From contig NZ_JAQKPV010000013.1 of NCBI RefSeq assembly GCF_028200735.1, positions 91,852 to 155,851 of the forward strand: a stretch of 64,000 nt of DNA. Reading direction: 5' to 3'. The stretch is from Streptomyces sp. ACA25. GTDB lineage: Bacteria; Actinomycetota; Actinomycetes; Streptomycetales; Streptomycetaceae. This document shows positions 1 to 8,224 of the stretch, one piece after another. Within the stretch, counting starts at the first letter, position 1; each line of letters begins with the position of its first letter. The notes beneath the pieces were generated by a model. It saw only the letters and a list, made by a program, of their open reading frames with translations, searched no databases and was not told the DNA's origin. A program made the translations under genes and the position numbers.

Positions 1-1
1 C

Positions 2-931
2 ATCACCTTCCGGCACCGGCTGCGCCGGGACCGCACGCTGATTCTGATGACGATGCCGGCTGTCGCGCTGCTGCTGGTGTTCGCCTACATCCCGATCGCC
101 GGCAACGTCATCGCGTTCCAGTTCTTCAGCCCGTACGCGGGCGACGGCTTCTTCGACAGCATGGCGAACAGCGCCTGGGTCGGACTCGAGCAGTTCGACC
201 GGATGATCAACGACAGCTATTTCTGGAACGCGGTGCAGAACACGCTGGTGTTCTCCTTCCTCCAGCTGACGCTGTTCTTCCCGCTCCCCATCGCGCTCGC
301 CATTCTGATCAACAGCATCCTGCACAGCAAGGTGCGGGCCTGGTCCCAGGCCGTGCTCTACCTGCCGCACTTCTTCTCCTGGGTGCTGGTCATCACGATC
401 TTCCAGCAGATCTTCGGCGGCGCCGGACTCATCGCGCAGACCGCCCGGAACCACGGATTCGCCGACGGCTTCGACCTGATGACCGACCCGGCCTTCTTCA
501 AGTTCCTCATCACCTTCCAGCTGATCTGGAAGGACGCCGGCTGGGGCATCATCGTCTTCCTCGCCGCGCTTTCCGCGGTCAACCACGAGCTGTACGAGTC
601 CGCCGCGGTGGACGGCGCCAACCGCTGGCGCCGCATCTGGCACATCACCCTGCCCGCCCTGCGGCCGGTGATCGCCCTGCTCCTGGTCCTCCAGGTCGGC
701 AGCGCCCTCACCGTGGGCATGGAGCAGTTCCTGATCCAGCGGACGGCGGTGGGCCCCGGCGCCTCGGAAGTCCTCGACACCTACGTCTGGAACGTCGGTA
801 TCCAGAACGGACAGTTCAGTTACGCGGCGGCCGTCGGCATCGTCAAGGGTGTCTTCAGCCTGCTCCTGGTGCTGGCAGCCAACAAGGTCGCCCACGCGAT
901 GGGTGAAGCGGGGGTGTACAAGAAGTCATGA
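2..931 (+). CDS. Sugar ABC transporter permease, LplB type (5' end outside window)
   Basis: Inner-membrane subunit of a CUT1-type carbohydrate importer. The frame is open from base 2, so the gene very probably starts before the window; the first ATG, at 47, lacks a ribosome site and lies inside the usual cytoplasmic N-terminus. About six hydrophobic segments are visible. The permease EAA loop appears as ESAAVDGANRWRRIWHITLP, the contact for the ATPase. Family members of the LplB group import oligosaccharides. Its stop overlaps the start of the next permease by 4 bases (ATGA), so the two are co-translated. The binding protein is expected upstream, outside the window, and no ATPase gene is present here; such systems often borrow a shared MsiK-type ATPase in Streptomyces. 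Confidence 0.9.
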   Translation: MTFRHRLRRDRTLILMTMPAVALLLVFAYIPIAGNVIAFQFFSPYAGDGFFDSMANSAWVGLEQFDRMINDSYFWNAVQNTLVFSFLQLTLFFPLPIALAILINSILHSKVRAWSQAVLYLPHFFSWVLVITIFQQIFGGAGLIAQTARNHGFADGFDLMTDPAFFKFLITFQLIWKDAGWGIIVFLAALSAVNHELYESAAVDGANRWRRIWHITLPALRPVIALLLVLQVGSALTVGMEQFLIQRTAVGPGASEVLDTYVWNVGIQNGQFSYAAAVGIVKGVFSLLLVLAANKVAHAMGEAGVYKKS

Positions 932-1851
932 GCGTGCTCACACAGGACAAGGACGAGGGCACCAGGCGGCGCCCGCCCTGGGAGGAGGAGCCCGGGAAGG
1001 TCGGGCTCACCGCCAAGGGCGTCATTCTGGGCATCGCCCTGCTGGCCATCGTCTTCCCGCTGTGGATCGTGGTGATCACCAGCCTCTCCGACGCGGAGAC
1101 CATCAGCCGCACCGGCGGCCTGGTGGTCTGGCCGCAGGGCATCACCTTCGACGCCTACCGCGAGCTGCTCAGCGGCGGCCAGGTCGCCCGTTCCATGGTC
1201 ATCTCCATCTGTCTCACGCTGGTCGGCACGGCGTTCAGCATGACGGTGTCCGTGCTGGCCGCCTACGGGCTCACCCGGATGGGCTCGCTGTGGCACCGCT
1301 CGCTCCTGATGACCCTGCTCGCCACCATGTTCTTCGGCGGCGCCGGGCTCATCCCCTCCTACCTGCTGATCCAGACACTGGGGCTGATGAACAGCTACGG
1401 CGCGCTGATCCTGCCGATGGCGGTCAGTGTCTTCAACGTCCTGGTGCTCCGGGCCTTCTTCATGAACGTCGGGCAGGAGCTCATGGACAGTGCCCGTATC
1501 GACGGGGCGGGGGAGTTCAGGATTCTCTGGCAGATCGTGCTGCCGCTCTCCCGCGCGGTGATCGCGGTGATCTCGCTGTTCTACGCGGTTGCCTACTGGG
1601 GCAACTGGTTCAGCGCGTTCATCTACATCACCGACCAGGAGAAGATGCCGCTGCAGAACGTGCTGCAGCAACTGGTCATCGCCGGGGAACGCCCCGCCGG
1701 GATGGCCCAGGTGATCGGCACCGGACAGATCCCGTCGATCGCCGTGCAGACGGCGGTCATGGTGCTCGCACTGGTGCCCGTGGCCGTGCTCTCCCCGTTC
1801 GTCCAGAAGCACTTCAAGAAGGGCATGCTCATCGGCGCAGTCAAGGGCTGA
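928..1851 (+). CDS. Sugar ABC transporter permease, YtcP/MalG type
   Basis: Second inner-membrane subunit of the same CUT1 importer, 307 residues. A short charged cytoplasmic N-terminus is followed by six hydrophobic segments, with the EAA loop MDSARIDGAGEFRILWQIVL about two thirds of the way along. The start is fixed by the ATGA overlap with the upstream permease. YtcP-type permeases pair with LplB-type ones. Position between the first permease and a GH42 beta-galactosidase suggests the cargo is a galactose-containing oligosaccharide; this is inference. A strong hairpin follows the gene. Confidence 0.9.
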   Translation: MSVLTQDKDEGTRRRPPWEEEPGKVGLTAKGVILGIALLAIVFPLWIVVITSLSDAETISRTGGLVVWPQGITFDAYRELLSGGQVARSMVISICLTLVGTAFSMTVSVLAAYGLTRMGSLWHRSLLMTLLATMFFGGAGLIPSYLLIQTLGLMNSYGALILPMAVSVFNVLVLRAFFMNVGQELMDSARIDGAGEFRILWQIVLPLSRAVIAVISLFYAVAYWGNWFSAFIYITDQEKMPLQNVLQQLVIAGERPAGMAQVIGTGQIPSIAVQTAVMVLALVPVAVLSPFVQKHFKKGMLIGAVKG

Positions 1852-1877
1852 GCCGCCCACCCCGCACCCCGGGTCCC

Positions 1878-1901
1878 GCCCCGCCCCCCCAGGGGCGGGG
1901 C
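1878..1901 (+). terminator. Hairpin after the permease pair
   Basis: Ten-base arms GCCCCGCCCC and GGGGCGGGGC are perfect inverted repeats around a 4-base loop. No U-tract follows, as is usual for Streptomyces terminators. It may end the transporter transcript or reduce read-through into the beta-galactosidase gene. Confidence 0.55.
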
Positions 1902-2037
1902 CCGGCACCACCGCACCCGCCCCCTACCGAGCCGTCAGTGAGGGACCCCAGATGACCGGGCACAGTCACCGCCAGGCCTCCACCACCGCCGTTGCGTCCG
2001 CGGACCCGGCCGCTCCGCCGGCCCGGGAAGGCTGCTG

Positions 2038-4026
2038 ATGGCCGCGCTTCCCGACGCCACCCGCGGGCGTCTGCTGTACGGCGGGGACTACAACCCGGAA
2101 CAGTGGCCGGAGTCGGTCTGGCCGGAGGACATCCGGCTGATGCGGGAGGCCGGCGTCAACCTGGCCACCGTGGGCGTCTTCTCCTGGGCACGCCTGGAAC
2201 CCCGTCCCGGAGCACGGGAATTCGGCTGGCTGGACCGGGTTCTGGATCTGCTCCACGAAGGCGGCATCGACGTCTGCCTGGCCACTCCCACTGCCTCCCC
2301 GCCGCCCTGGATGGGCGCCCGGCACCCCGAGACCCTGCCGCGCGACGAGCACGGCCGGACAGTCTGGTACGGCTCCCGCAATCACTTCTGCGCCTCTTCA
2401 CGGGTCTACCGCGACTACGCCCGGCGCATCACCGAGGACCTGGCCCGGCGCTACGGCAGCCACCCCGCCCTGCGGCTGTGGCACGTCAACAACGAGTACG
2501 GCACGCACTGCTGGTGCGACGGGAGCGCCGCCCACTTCAGGGAGTGGCTGCAGGAGCGTTACGACACCCTCGGTGCCCTCAACGAGGCGTGGGGCACCGC
2601 GTTCTGGAGCCAGCGCTACGACTCCTGGGAAGAGATCATCCCGCCCCGCCGGGCGCAGTACCTGAACAACCCCGCCCAGCAGCTGGACTTCCACCGCTTC
2701 ACCAGTGATGCCCTGCTGGGATGCTTCACCGCCGAACGTGACGTGCTCGCCGCGCACAGCCCCGACATCCCGGTCACCACGAACTTCATGCCGCTGTTCA
2801 GCGGCCAGGACGGCTGGGCCTGGGCTTCGGAGGAGGACGTGGTCTCCGTCGACGTGTACCCGGACCCCCGGGCCGGCTGGGAGGACGCCGCCGGTGCCCC
2901 GCACGGTGCCCTGGTCCAGGACCTCACCCGCTCCCAGGCCCGCGGCCCGTGGCTGCTCATGGAGCAGGCCGCCGGGCCGGTCAACTGGCGCGGCGTCAAC
3001 CATCCCAAGCCCGACGGGCTGATGCGGCTGTGGTCCTTGCAGGCCGTCGCCCGCGGGGCCGACGGCATCTGTTTCTTCCAGTGGCGCCAGTCCCGGCAGG
3101 GCAGTGAGAAGTTCCACTCCGCGATGCTGCCGCATGCCGGGGAGCACTCCCGGCTGTTCCGGCAGGTGCGGGCGCTCGGCTCCGAACTGACCCGGCTCAC
3201 CGACGTGGTGGGCGACCAGGTGCCCGCCGGTATCGCCCTGCTGCACGACTGGGAGTCCTGGTGGGCGGACGGACAGGACGGCCGTCCCTCCGCCGGGCTC
3301 GACTACCCGGCCACCCTCACCGCCTGGTACCAGGCGCTCTGGGAGCAGAACCTCACCTGCGACTTCGCCCACCCGGAGGCCACCCTCGACGGCTACCGCC
3401 TCGTCGTCATCCCGCATCTCTACCTGCTCACCGATGCCGCCCTCGACAACCTCACCGCCTACGTCCGGGCCGGCGGCACCCTGATCTGCGGGTTCTTCAC
3501 CGGCGTCGCCGACGCGGACGACCGGATCAGGGAGGGCGGGGTGGACAGCCGGCTGCGCCTGCTGCTCGGCCTCACCACCGTCCACGAGTGGTGGCCGCTG
3601 GACGAGGACGCCTCGGTACGGCTCGACAACGGCGCGCGCGGCACCGTGTGGAGCGAGGACCTGGAGACGGACACCGCGACCACGCTCGCCGTCTATGCGG
3701 AGGGCGAGCTGGCCGGCCGGCCGGCCCTCACCCGTCACACCTTCGGCACCGGCGTCGCCCTGTACGTCTCCACCCTGCTGGAGCGTCCCGCCCTGCGCAC
3801 CCTGCTCGCCGACGCCGCCGCTGCGGCCGGTGTCCTGCCGGTACTGCCCGGCGCCCCCGCCGGCGTGGAGGCCGTCCGCCGCGGGCCCCTGCTCTTCCTT
3901 CTCAACCACAACCGGGAGCCGGTGACCGTCCCGCTGCCACAGCCGGGCACGGACGTCCTCACCGGCACCCGACACGAGGAGGAGGTCACCCTGGACCGCT
4001 ACGGCGTGGCCGCACTGCGGTCCTGA
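2038..4026 (+). CDS. Beta-galactosidase, glycoside hydrolase family 42
   Basis: Cytoplasmic enzyme removing terminal beta-linked galactose from imported oligosaccharides. 662 residues, the usual GH42 length. The N-terminal TIM barrel opens with GGDYNPEQWP. The acid/base Glu153 sits in HVNNEYG and the nucleophile Glu309 in LLMEQAAGPVNW, both as expected. A trimerisation domain and a small C-terminal beta domain follow. No signal peptide is visible. GGAAGG lies about 6 bases before the ATG. The gene follows two sugar permeases and precedes a secreted GH12 glucanase. The beta-galactosidase family is certain; the natural substrate (xyloglucan side chains, galactan or other) is not shown by sequence. 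Confidence 0.93.
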   Translation: MAALPDATRGRLLYGGDYNPEQWPESVWPEDIRLMREAGVNLATVGVFSWARLEPRPGAREFGWLDRVLDLLHEGGIDVCLATPTASPPPWMGARHPETLPRDEHGRTVWYGSRNHFCASSRVYRDYARRITEDLARRYGSHPALRLWHVNNEYGTHCWCDGSAAHFREWLQERYDTLGALNEAWGTAFWSQRYDSWEEIIPPRRAQYLNNPAQQLDFHRFTSDALLGCFTAERDVLAAHSPDIPVTTNFMPLFSGQDGWAWASEEDVVSVDVYPDPRAGWEDAAGAPHGALVQDLTRSQARGPWLLMEQAAGPVNWRGVNHPKPDGLMRLWSLQAVARGADGICFFQWRQSRQGSEKFHSAMLPHAGEHSRLFRQVRALGSELTRLTDVVGDQVPAGIALLHDWESWWADGQDGRPSAGLDYPATLTAWYQALWEQNLTCDFAHPEATLDGYRLVVIPHLYLLTDAALDNLTAYVRAGGTLICGFFTGVADADDRIREGGVDSRLRLLLGLTTVHEWWPLDEDASVRLDNGARGTVWSEDLETDTATTLAVYAEGELAGRPALTRHTFGTGVALYVSTLLERPALRTLLADAAAAAGVLPVLPGAPAGVEAVRRGPLLFLLNHNREPVTVPLPQPGTDVLTGTRHEEEVTLDRYGVAALRS

Positions 4027-4036
4027 CCCCCACACC

Positions 4037-4055
4037 GTCCCGTCCCGGACGGGAC
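4037..4055 (+). terminator. Short hairpin between GH42 and GH12 genes
   Basis: Arms GTCCCGTC and GACGGGAC pair perfectly around the loop CCG and are followed by TTT. It lies 11 bases after the GH42 stop and 25 before the GH12 start, so it is a terminator or a partial attenuator within the operon. Confidence 0.5.
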
Positions 4056-4080
4056 TTTCGACCGAGCGAGCAGCCCCACC

Positions 4081-4782
4081 GTGAAACGCACCGCACGCAC
4101 GCTCTTCCTGACACCGTTCCTCGCCCTGCTGCTGGCCGTGGGCCTCGCGGCTTCCCCCGCACACGCCGCCTCCTGGTCGACCGACGACCGCTGGGGGAAC
4201 TGGGAGACCGGCGGCTACACCCTGTACAACAACATCTGGGGCTCCGGCTACGGATACCAGGCGATGTGGGCCAACGACCACAACAGCTGGGGTGTGTGGG
4301 CCGACCACCCCAACACCGGCGGCATCAAGTCCTACCCCAACGCCAAACGGGTGGTGAACCGGCCGCTGAACCGGATCAACTCGCTCTCCAGCAGTTACGA
4401 CGTGACCGTCCCCGCGGCCGGTGCCTACAACACCGCCTACGACATCTGGGACGAGCACTACGACCACGAGATCATGCTCTGGATGAACTGGCACGGCCCC
4501 GTCGGCCCGCTCGGCTCCTTTCAGACCCGGATCAGCCTGGGCGGTCACACCTGGGACGTCCACCGTGGCAGCAACGGCCACAACCACGTGTACTCGTTCC
4601 TGCGCACCGGCCAGTCCACGGCGGGCAGCGTCAACCTGCTGCCCATCCTGCGCTGGATCGCCGATCAGGGCTGGATGAACCACACCGACGTCATCGGTGA
4701 CGTGCAGTTCGGCTACGAGATCACCTCCTCGGCCGGCGGACTGGACTTCCGTACCAACCGCTTCAGCGTCAGTCACAGCTGA
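4081..4782 (+). CDS. Secreted endoglucanase/xyloglucanase, glycoside hydrolase family 12
   Basis: Extracellular enzyme cutting beta-1,4-glucan chains. 233 residues from a GTG start. A Sec signal peptide (KRTAR, a hydrophobic stretch, then cleavage after PAHA) covers about 29 residues. The mature part is one beta-sandwich domain. The two catalytic carboxylates are Glu130 in DHEIMLWMNWHG (nucleophile) and Glu213 in FGYEITSSAG (acid/base), in the right order and spacing for GH12. There is no carbohydrate-binding module. GH12 includes cellulases and xyloglucanases; the beta-galactosidase and oligosaccharide permeases beside it favour a branched substrate such as xyloglucan, but this is inference. 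Confidence 0.88.
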   Translation: MKRTARTLFLTPFLALLLAVGLAASPAHAASWSTDDRWGNWETGGYTLYNNIWGSGYGYQAMWANDHNSWGVWADHPNTGGIKSYPNAKRVVNRPLNRINSLSSSYDVTVPAAGAYNTAYDIWDEHYDHEIMLWMNWHGPVGPLGSFQTRISLGGHTWDVHRGSNGHNHVYSFLRTGQSTAGSVNLLPILRWIADQGWMNHTDVIGDVQFGYEITSSAGGLDFRTNRFSVSHS

Positions 4783-4837
4783 CGCGCGGACGCAGAGATC
4801 CGGTCAGGAGCCCGGCAGGCAATGCGCCGTTCCGAGG

Positions 4838-5896
4838 TCAGAAGGCCCGGGCCGGTCCGGTGCTGGCCCGGACGGTCAGCTGCGGAGGCAGCAACTCCAC
4901 CCGGTCCGCCCCCAGCCCGCCGGGCGCTCCGCCGTTGCCGGCGGTCCGCGAGGGCCGCGCCGCCCGCGCAGTCTTCTCCATCGCCAGCTCCACGGCCCGG
5001 CGCCCCATCTCCTGGGCCGGGATGGCCACCGAGGTCAGCGACACGGAGGTCTGCGTCGCCACCTGGTCGGGGCAGACGGCCACCACCGAGACGTCCTCGG
5101 GCACGGCTCGGCCCTGCTGGCGCAGCAGGCCGAGCATCGGCCCGATCGCCGCCTCGTTCTGCACGATGAACCCCGTGGTGCCGGGACGCTCGTCGAAGAT
5201 CCGCGCCAGGGTCCCCGCCATCGATTCGTAGGAGCCGTCACAGGGCCGGTGCAGCAGGCTCAGGCCGAGGCCGGCCGCGCGCTCCCGGACGCCGGCGAGG
5301 GTGCGCTCCGCGAAGCCGGTGCGGCGCTCGTACACGGCGGCGGCCTCGCCGACCACGGCGAGCTCCCGGTGGCCGAGCCCGGCCAGGTGCTCCACACACA
5401 GCTGCCCGGTGGCGGTGAAGTCCAGATCCACGCAGGTCAGGCCGGTGGTGTCGGCCGGCAGGCCGATGAGCACGGCCGGCCGGGCCGCCTCGTGCAGCAG
5501 GGGGAGCCGGTCGTCGTCCAGTTCGACGTCCATGAGGATCATGGCGTCGGCCAGCCCGCTGCCGACCACCCGGCGCACCGCCTCGGGACCTTCCTGGCCG
5601 GTGAGCAGCAGGACGTCGTAGCCGTGCTCGCGGGCCGTGGTGGCCACTGCGATGGCGATCTCCATCATCACGGGCACGTACATGTCGGTGCGCAGGGGCA
5701 TCATCAGCGCGATGATGTTGGACTTGCTGCTGGCAAGGGCCCGGGCTCCGGCGTTGGGGTGGTAGCCCAGCTGCTGGATGCTGTGCTCGACCCGCTCGCG
5801 GGTGGGAGCCGAGATGGTCCGCTTGCCACTGAGGACGTAGCTCACCGTGCTGGCGGAGACCCCCGCGTGCCGGGCTACCTCGGCAAGGGTGACCAT
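4838..5896 (-). CDS. LacI-family transcriptional repressor
   Basis: DNA-binding sugar sensor, 352 residues. The N-terminus VTLAEVARHAGVSASTVSYV is the LacI helix-turn-helix, followed by the hinge helix (ERVEHSIQQLGYHPNAGARALA) and a periplasmic-binding-protein-like effector domain. It is convergent with the glycosidase genes, with only 55 bases between the stops. Two copies of the palindrome GAAGCGCTTC lie in its upstream region, the nearer one 35 bases before the ATG, so autoregulation is likely. It probably controls the adjacent transporter and glycosidases; their promoter lies outside the window, so this could not be checked here. Confidence 0.92.
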   Translation of the reverse strand: MVTLAEVARHAGVSASTVSYVLSGKRTISAPTRERVEHSIQQLGYHPNAGARALASSKSNIIALMMPLRTDMYVPVMMEIAIAVATTAREHGYDVLLLTGQEGPEAVRRVVGSGLADAMILMDVELDDDRLPLLHEAARPAVLIGLPADTTGLTCVDLDFTATGQLCVEHLAGLGHRELAVVGEAAAVYERRTGFAERTLAGVRERAAGLGLSLLHRPCDGSYESMAGTLARIFDERPGTTGFIVQNEAAIGPMLGLLRQQGRAVPEDVSVVAVCPDQVATQTSVSLTSVAIPAQEMGRRAVELAMEKTARAARPSRTAGNGGAPGGLGADRVELLPPQLTVRASTGPARAF

Positions 5897-5930
5897 GGTG
5901 CTCTCCAGATGAGTGCCGGGGGCAGAAGGT

Positions 5931-5940
5931 GAAGCGCTTC
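5931..5940. promoter_or_regulatory. LacI-type operator, copy 1
   Basis: The perfect palindrome GAAGCGCTTC with a central CG is typical of LacI-family operators. It lies 35 bases upstream of the repressor ATG, where binding would block its transcription. An identical copy lies exactly 100 bases away at 6031. Confidence 0.7.
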
Positions 5941-6030
5941 GATGCGAGGGTCTCGCGAGCCGGTCCCTACGCGTCTACGGGCTAGGCACAGACCCTAGAC
6001 CGGACGGGCAGCCCTGTCCAGGGATGCGTC

Positions 6031-6040
6031 GAAGCGCTTC
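6031..6040. promoter_or_regulatory. LacI-type operator, copy 2
   Basis: Second perfect GAAGCGCTTC palindrome, centre-to-centre exactly 100 bases from copy 1 and 138 bases before the acyl-CoA dehydrogenase ATG. The flanks also match when inverted (TGAAGCGCTTCGA in both). The short inverted repeats CTAGG/CCTAG (5982-5998) and CTCGCGAG (5952-5959) lie between the two sites. Confidence 0.68.
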
Positions 6041-6177
6041 AACGCCGCCATCGCCCAGACGTCACGCCGTGGAGGAGTCCCCTGTCAGGACTGATACTCC
6101 CCGCCCGAATCGGGTACATACGCCCGAGTAGCACCAGCCAGTGGACGTGTCCGCATCTCGACGGCGAGGGAGCGAAG

Positions 6178-8112
6178 ATGACCGCCGCACAAACGGCGTC
6201 CGTATCCGAGCAGGAGTCCAGGCAGGTCGCCGAAGCGGCCCGGGACCAGGAGTGGCGCAAGCCGAGCTTCGCCAAGGAGCTGTTCCTCGGCCGCTTCCGG
6301 CTCGACCTGCTCCATCCTCATCCGCTGCCCAACGAGGAAGCAGTCCGCACCGGGGAGGAATTCCTCGCCCGGCTGCGGGAGTTCTGCGAGACGAAGATCG
6401 ACGGGGCGCTGATCGAGCGTGAGGCCCGCATCCCCGACGAGGTGATCCGCGGGCTGAAGGAGCTGGGCGCCCTCGGCATGAAGATCGACCCGGCCTACGG
6501 CGGTGTCGGACTCAGCCATCTGTACTACAACCGTGCCCTGGCCCTCGTCGGTTCCGTCAGCCCGGCGGTCGGCGCGCTGCTGTCGGCCCATCAGTCCATC
6601 GGCGTGCCGCAGCCGCTGAAGATCTTCGGAACCGAGGAACAGAAGCAGGCCTTCCTGCCGCGCTGCGCCCGCGACGCGATCTCCGCCTTCCTGCTGACCG
6701 AGCCGGACGTCGGCTCCGACCCGGCCCGCCTGGGAGCCACGGCCGTACCGGACGGTGACGACTACCTCCTGGACGGTGTGAAGCTGTGGACCACCAACGG
6801 GGTCATCGCCGACCTGCTGGTCGTCATGGCAGCTGTGCCCAGCAGCCCCGGCCACCCCGGCGGCATCAGCGCCTTCGTCGTCGAGGCGGACTCCCCTGGG
6901 ATCACGGTGGAGAACCGCAACGCCTTCATGGGGCTGCGCGGCATCGAGAACGGGGTCACCCGCCTCCACCGCGTGCGGGTCCCCGCGGCCAACCGCATCG
7001 GCAAGGAGGGTGAGGGCCTCAAGATCGCTTTGACCACGCTGAACACCGGTCGGCTCTCGCTCCCCGCACTGTGCGTCGGCGCCGGGAAGTGGAGTCTGAA
7101 GATCGCCCGCGAGTGGACCGGGGTGCGTGTGCAGTGGGGAAAGCCGGTGGCCAGGCACGAGGCCGTCGGCAGCAAGATGTCCTTCATCGCGGCCACCACC
7201 TTCGCGCTGGAGGCACTCCTCGACCTCTCCTGCGAAATGGCCGACGAAGACCGTCGCGACATCCGCATCGAAGCGGCGCTCGCCAAGCTGTACGGCAGCG
7301 AGATGGCCTGCCTGATGGCGGATGAGCTGGTCCAGATCCGTGGCGGGCGCGGCTTCGAGACCGCCGAGTCCCTGGCGGCCCGCGGCGAACGCGGCGTCCC
7401 TGCCGAACAGGTGCTGCGCGACCTGCGGATCAACCGCATCTTCGAGGGCTCGACCGAGATCATGCACCTGCTCATTGCCCGGGAGGCGGTCGACACCCAC
7501 CTGAAGGTCGCCGGCGACCTGATCGACCCGGAGAAAGGGCTGGGCGACAAGGGCAAAGCGCTGCTCGCGGCAGGCGGCTTCTACTCCCGCTGGCTGCCGA
7601 AGCTGGCCGCCGGCCGGGGCCAGGTCCCCCTGACCTACCGGGACTTCCGGCACTCCGGGCACCCCGACCTCTCACCCCACCTGCGCTACGCGGAGCGCGC
7701 CTCCCGGAAGCTCGCCCGCTCCACCTTTTACGCGATGTCCCGGTGGCAGGGGAAGATGGAATCCAAGCAGAGCTTCCTCGGCCGTGTCGTGGACATCGGT
7801 GCCGAGCTCTTCGCGATGAGCGCGGCCTGTGTGCGGGCGGAGAGCATGCGCGACCGCGGGGAGAACGGCCGCGAGGCATACCGGCTCGCCGACGCCTTCT
7901 GCCGGCAGTCCAGACTGCGGGTCGAGGACCTCTTCACCCGCCTCTGGCACAACACCGATGAGCTCGACCGGAAAGTCGTCCGCGGCATCCTCGACGGCCA
8001 GTACACCTGGCTCGAGTACGGCGTCATCGACCCCTCCACCCCCGGGCCCTGGATCGCACCGGCAACCCCCGGCCCCAGCCGGAGGGAGAACGTCCACCGC
8101 CGGATCAGCTGA
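6178..8112 (+). CDS. Acyl-CoA dehydrogenase, long two-part form
   Basis: FAD enzyme of fatty-acid beta-oxidation that forms the 2-enoyl-CoA; cytoplasmic. 644 residues, longer than the usual 380-400. The order is N-terminal helical domain, middle beta domain (AFLLTEPDVGSDPARLGA), C-terminal helical domain with IRGGRGFETAES and the base Glu423 in RIFEGSTEIMH, then about 200 extra residues. This resembles very-long-chain types with an added C-terminal helical region. GAGGGAG lies just before the ATG. It is divergent from the LacI gene and shares an intergenic region with two operators, but no metabolic link to sugar use is evident. Chain-length preference is unknown. Confidence 0.88.
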   Translation: MTAAQTASVSEQESRQVAEAARDQEWRKPSFAKELFLGRFRLDLLHPHPLPNEEAVRTGEEFLARLREFCETKIDGALIEREARIPDEVIRGLKELGALGMKIDPAYGGVGLSHLYYNRALALVGSVSPAVGALLSAHQSIGVPQPLKIFGTEEQKQAFLPRCARDAISAFLLTEPDVGSDPARLGATAVPDGDDYLLDGVKLWTTNGVIADLLVVMAAVPSSPGHPGGISAFVVEADSPGITVENRNAFMGLRGIENGVTRLHRVRVPAANRIGKEGEGLKIALTTLNTGRLSLPALCVGAGKWSLKIAREWTGVRVQWGKPVARHEAVGSKMSFIAATTFALEALLDLSCEMADEDRRDIRIEAALAKLYGSEMACLMADELVQIRGGRGFETAESLAARGERGVPAEQVLRDLRINRIFEGSTEIMHLLIAREAVDTHLKVAGDLIDPEKGLGDKGKALLAAGGFYSRWLPKLAAGRGQVPLTYRDFRHSGHPDLSPHLRYAERASRKLARSTFYAMSRWQGKMESKQSFLGRVVDIGAELFAMSAACVRAESMRDRGENGREAYRLADAFCRQSRLRVEDLFTRLWHNTDELDRKVVRGILDGQYTWLEYGVIDPSTPGPWIAPATPGPSRRENVHRRIS

Positions 8113-8224
8113 GCGGGCCCCGCCGGGACGGCCCGGTGACCCTGCCCGGAGCCCGGCCGTGTCTGCTGCCCCGTCGGGCCGGGCGGGGTTGTCCGTCCCC
8201 TTGCGCGTGGGGGAGGATCGTCCG

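Noticed and set aside
2398..4776. Long minus-strand open frame (792 codons) opposite the GH42 and GH12 genes
   Set aside because: Low-complexity Gly/Val/Arg composition typical of the antisense frame of high-GC genes; the plus-strand genes have intact catalytic motifs.
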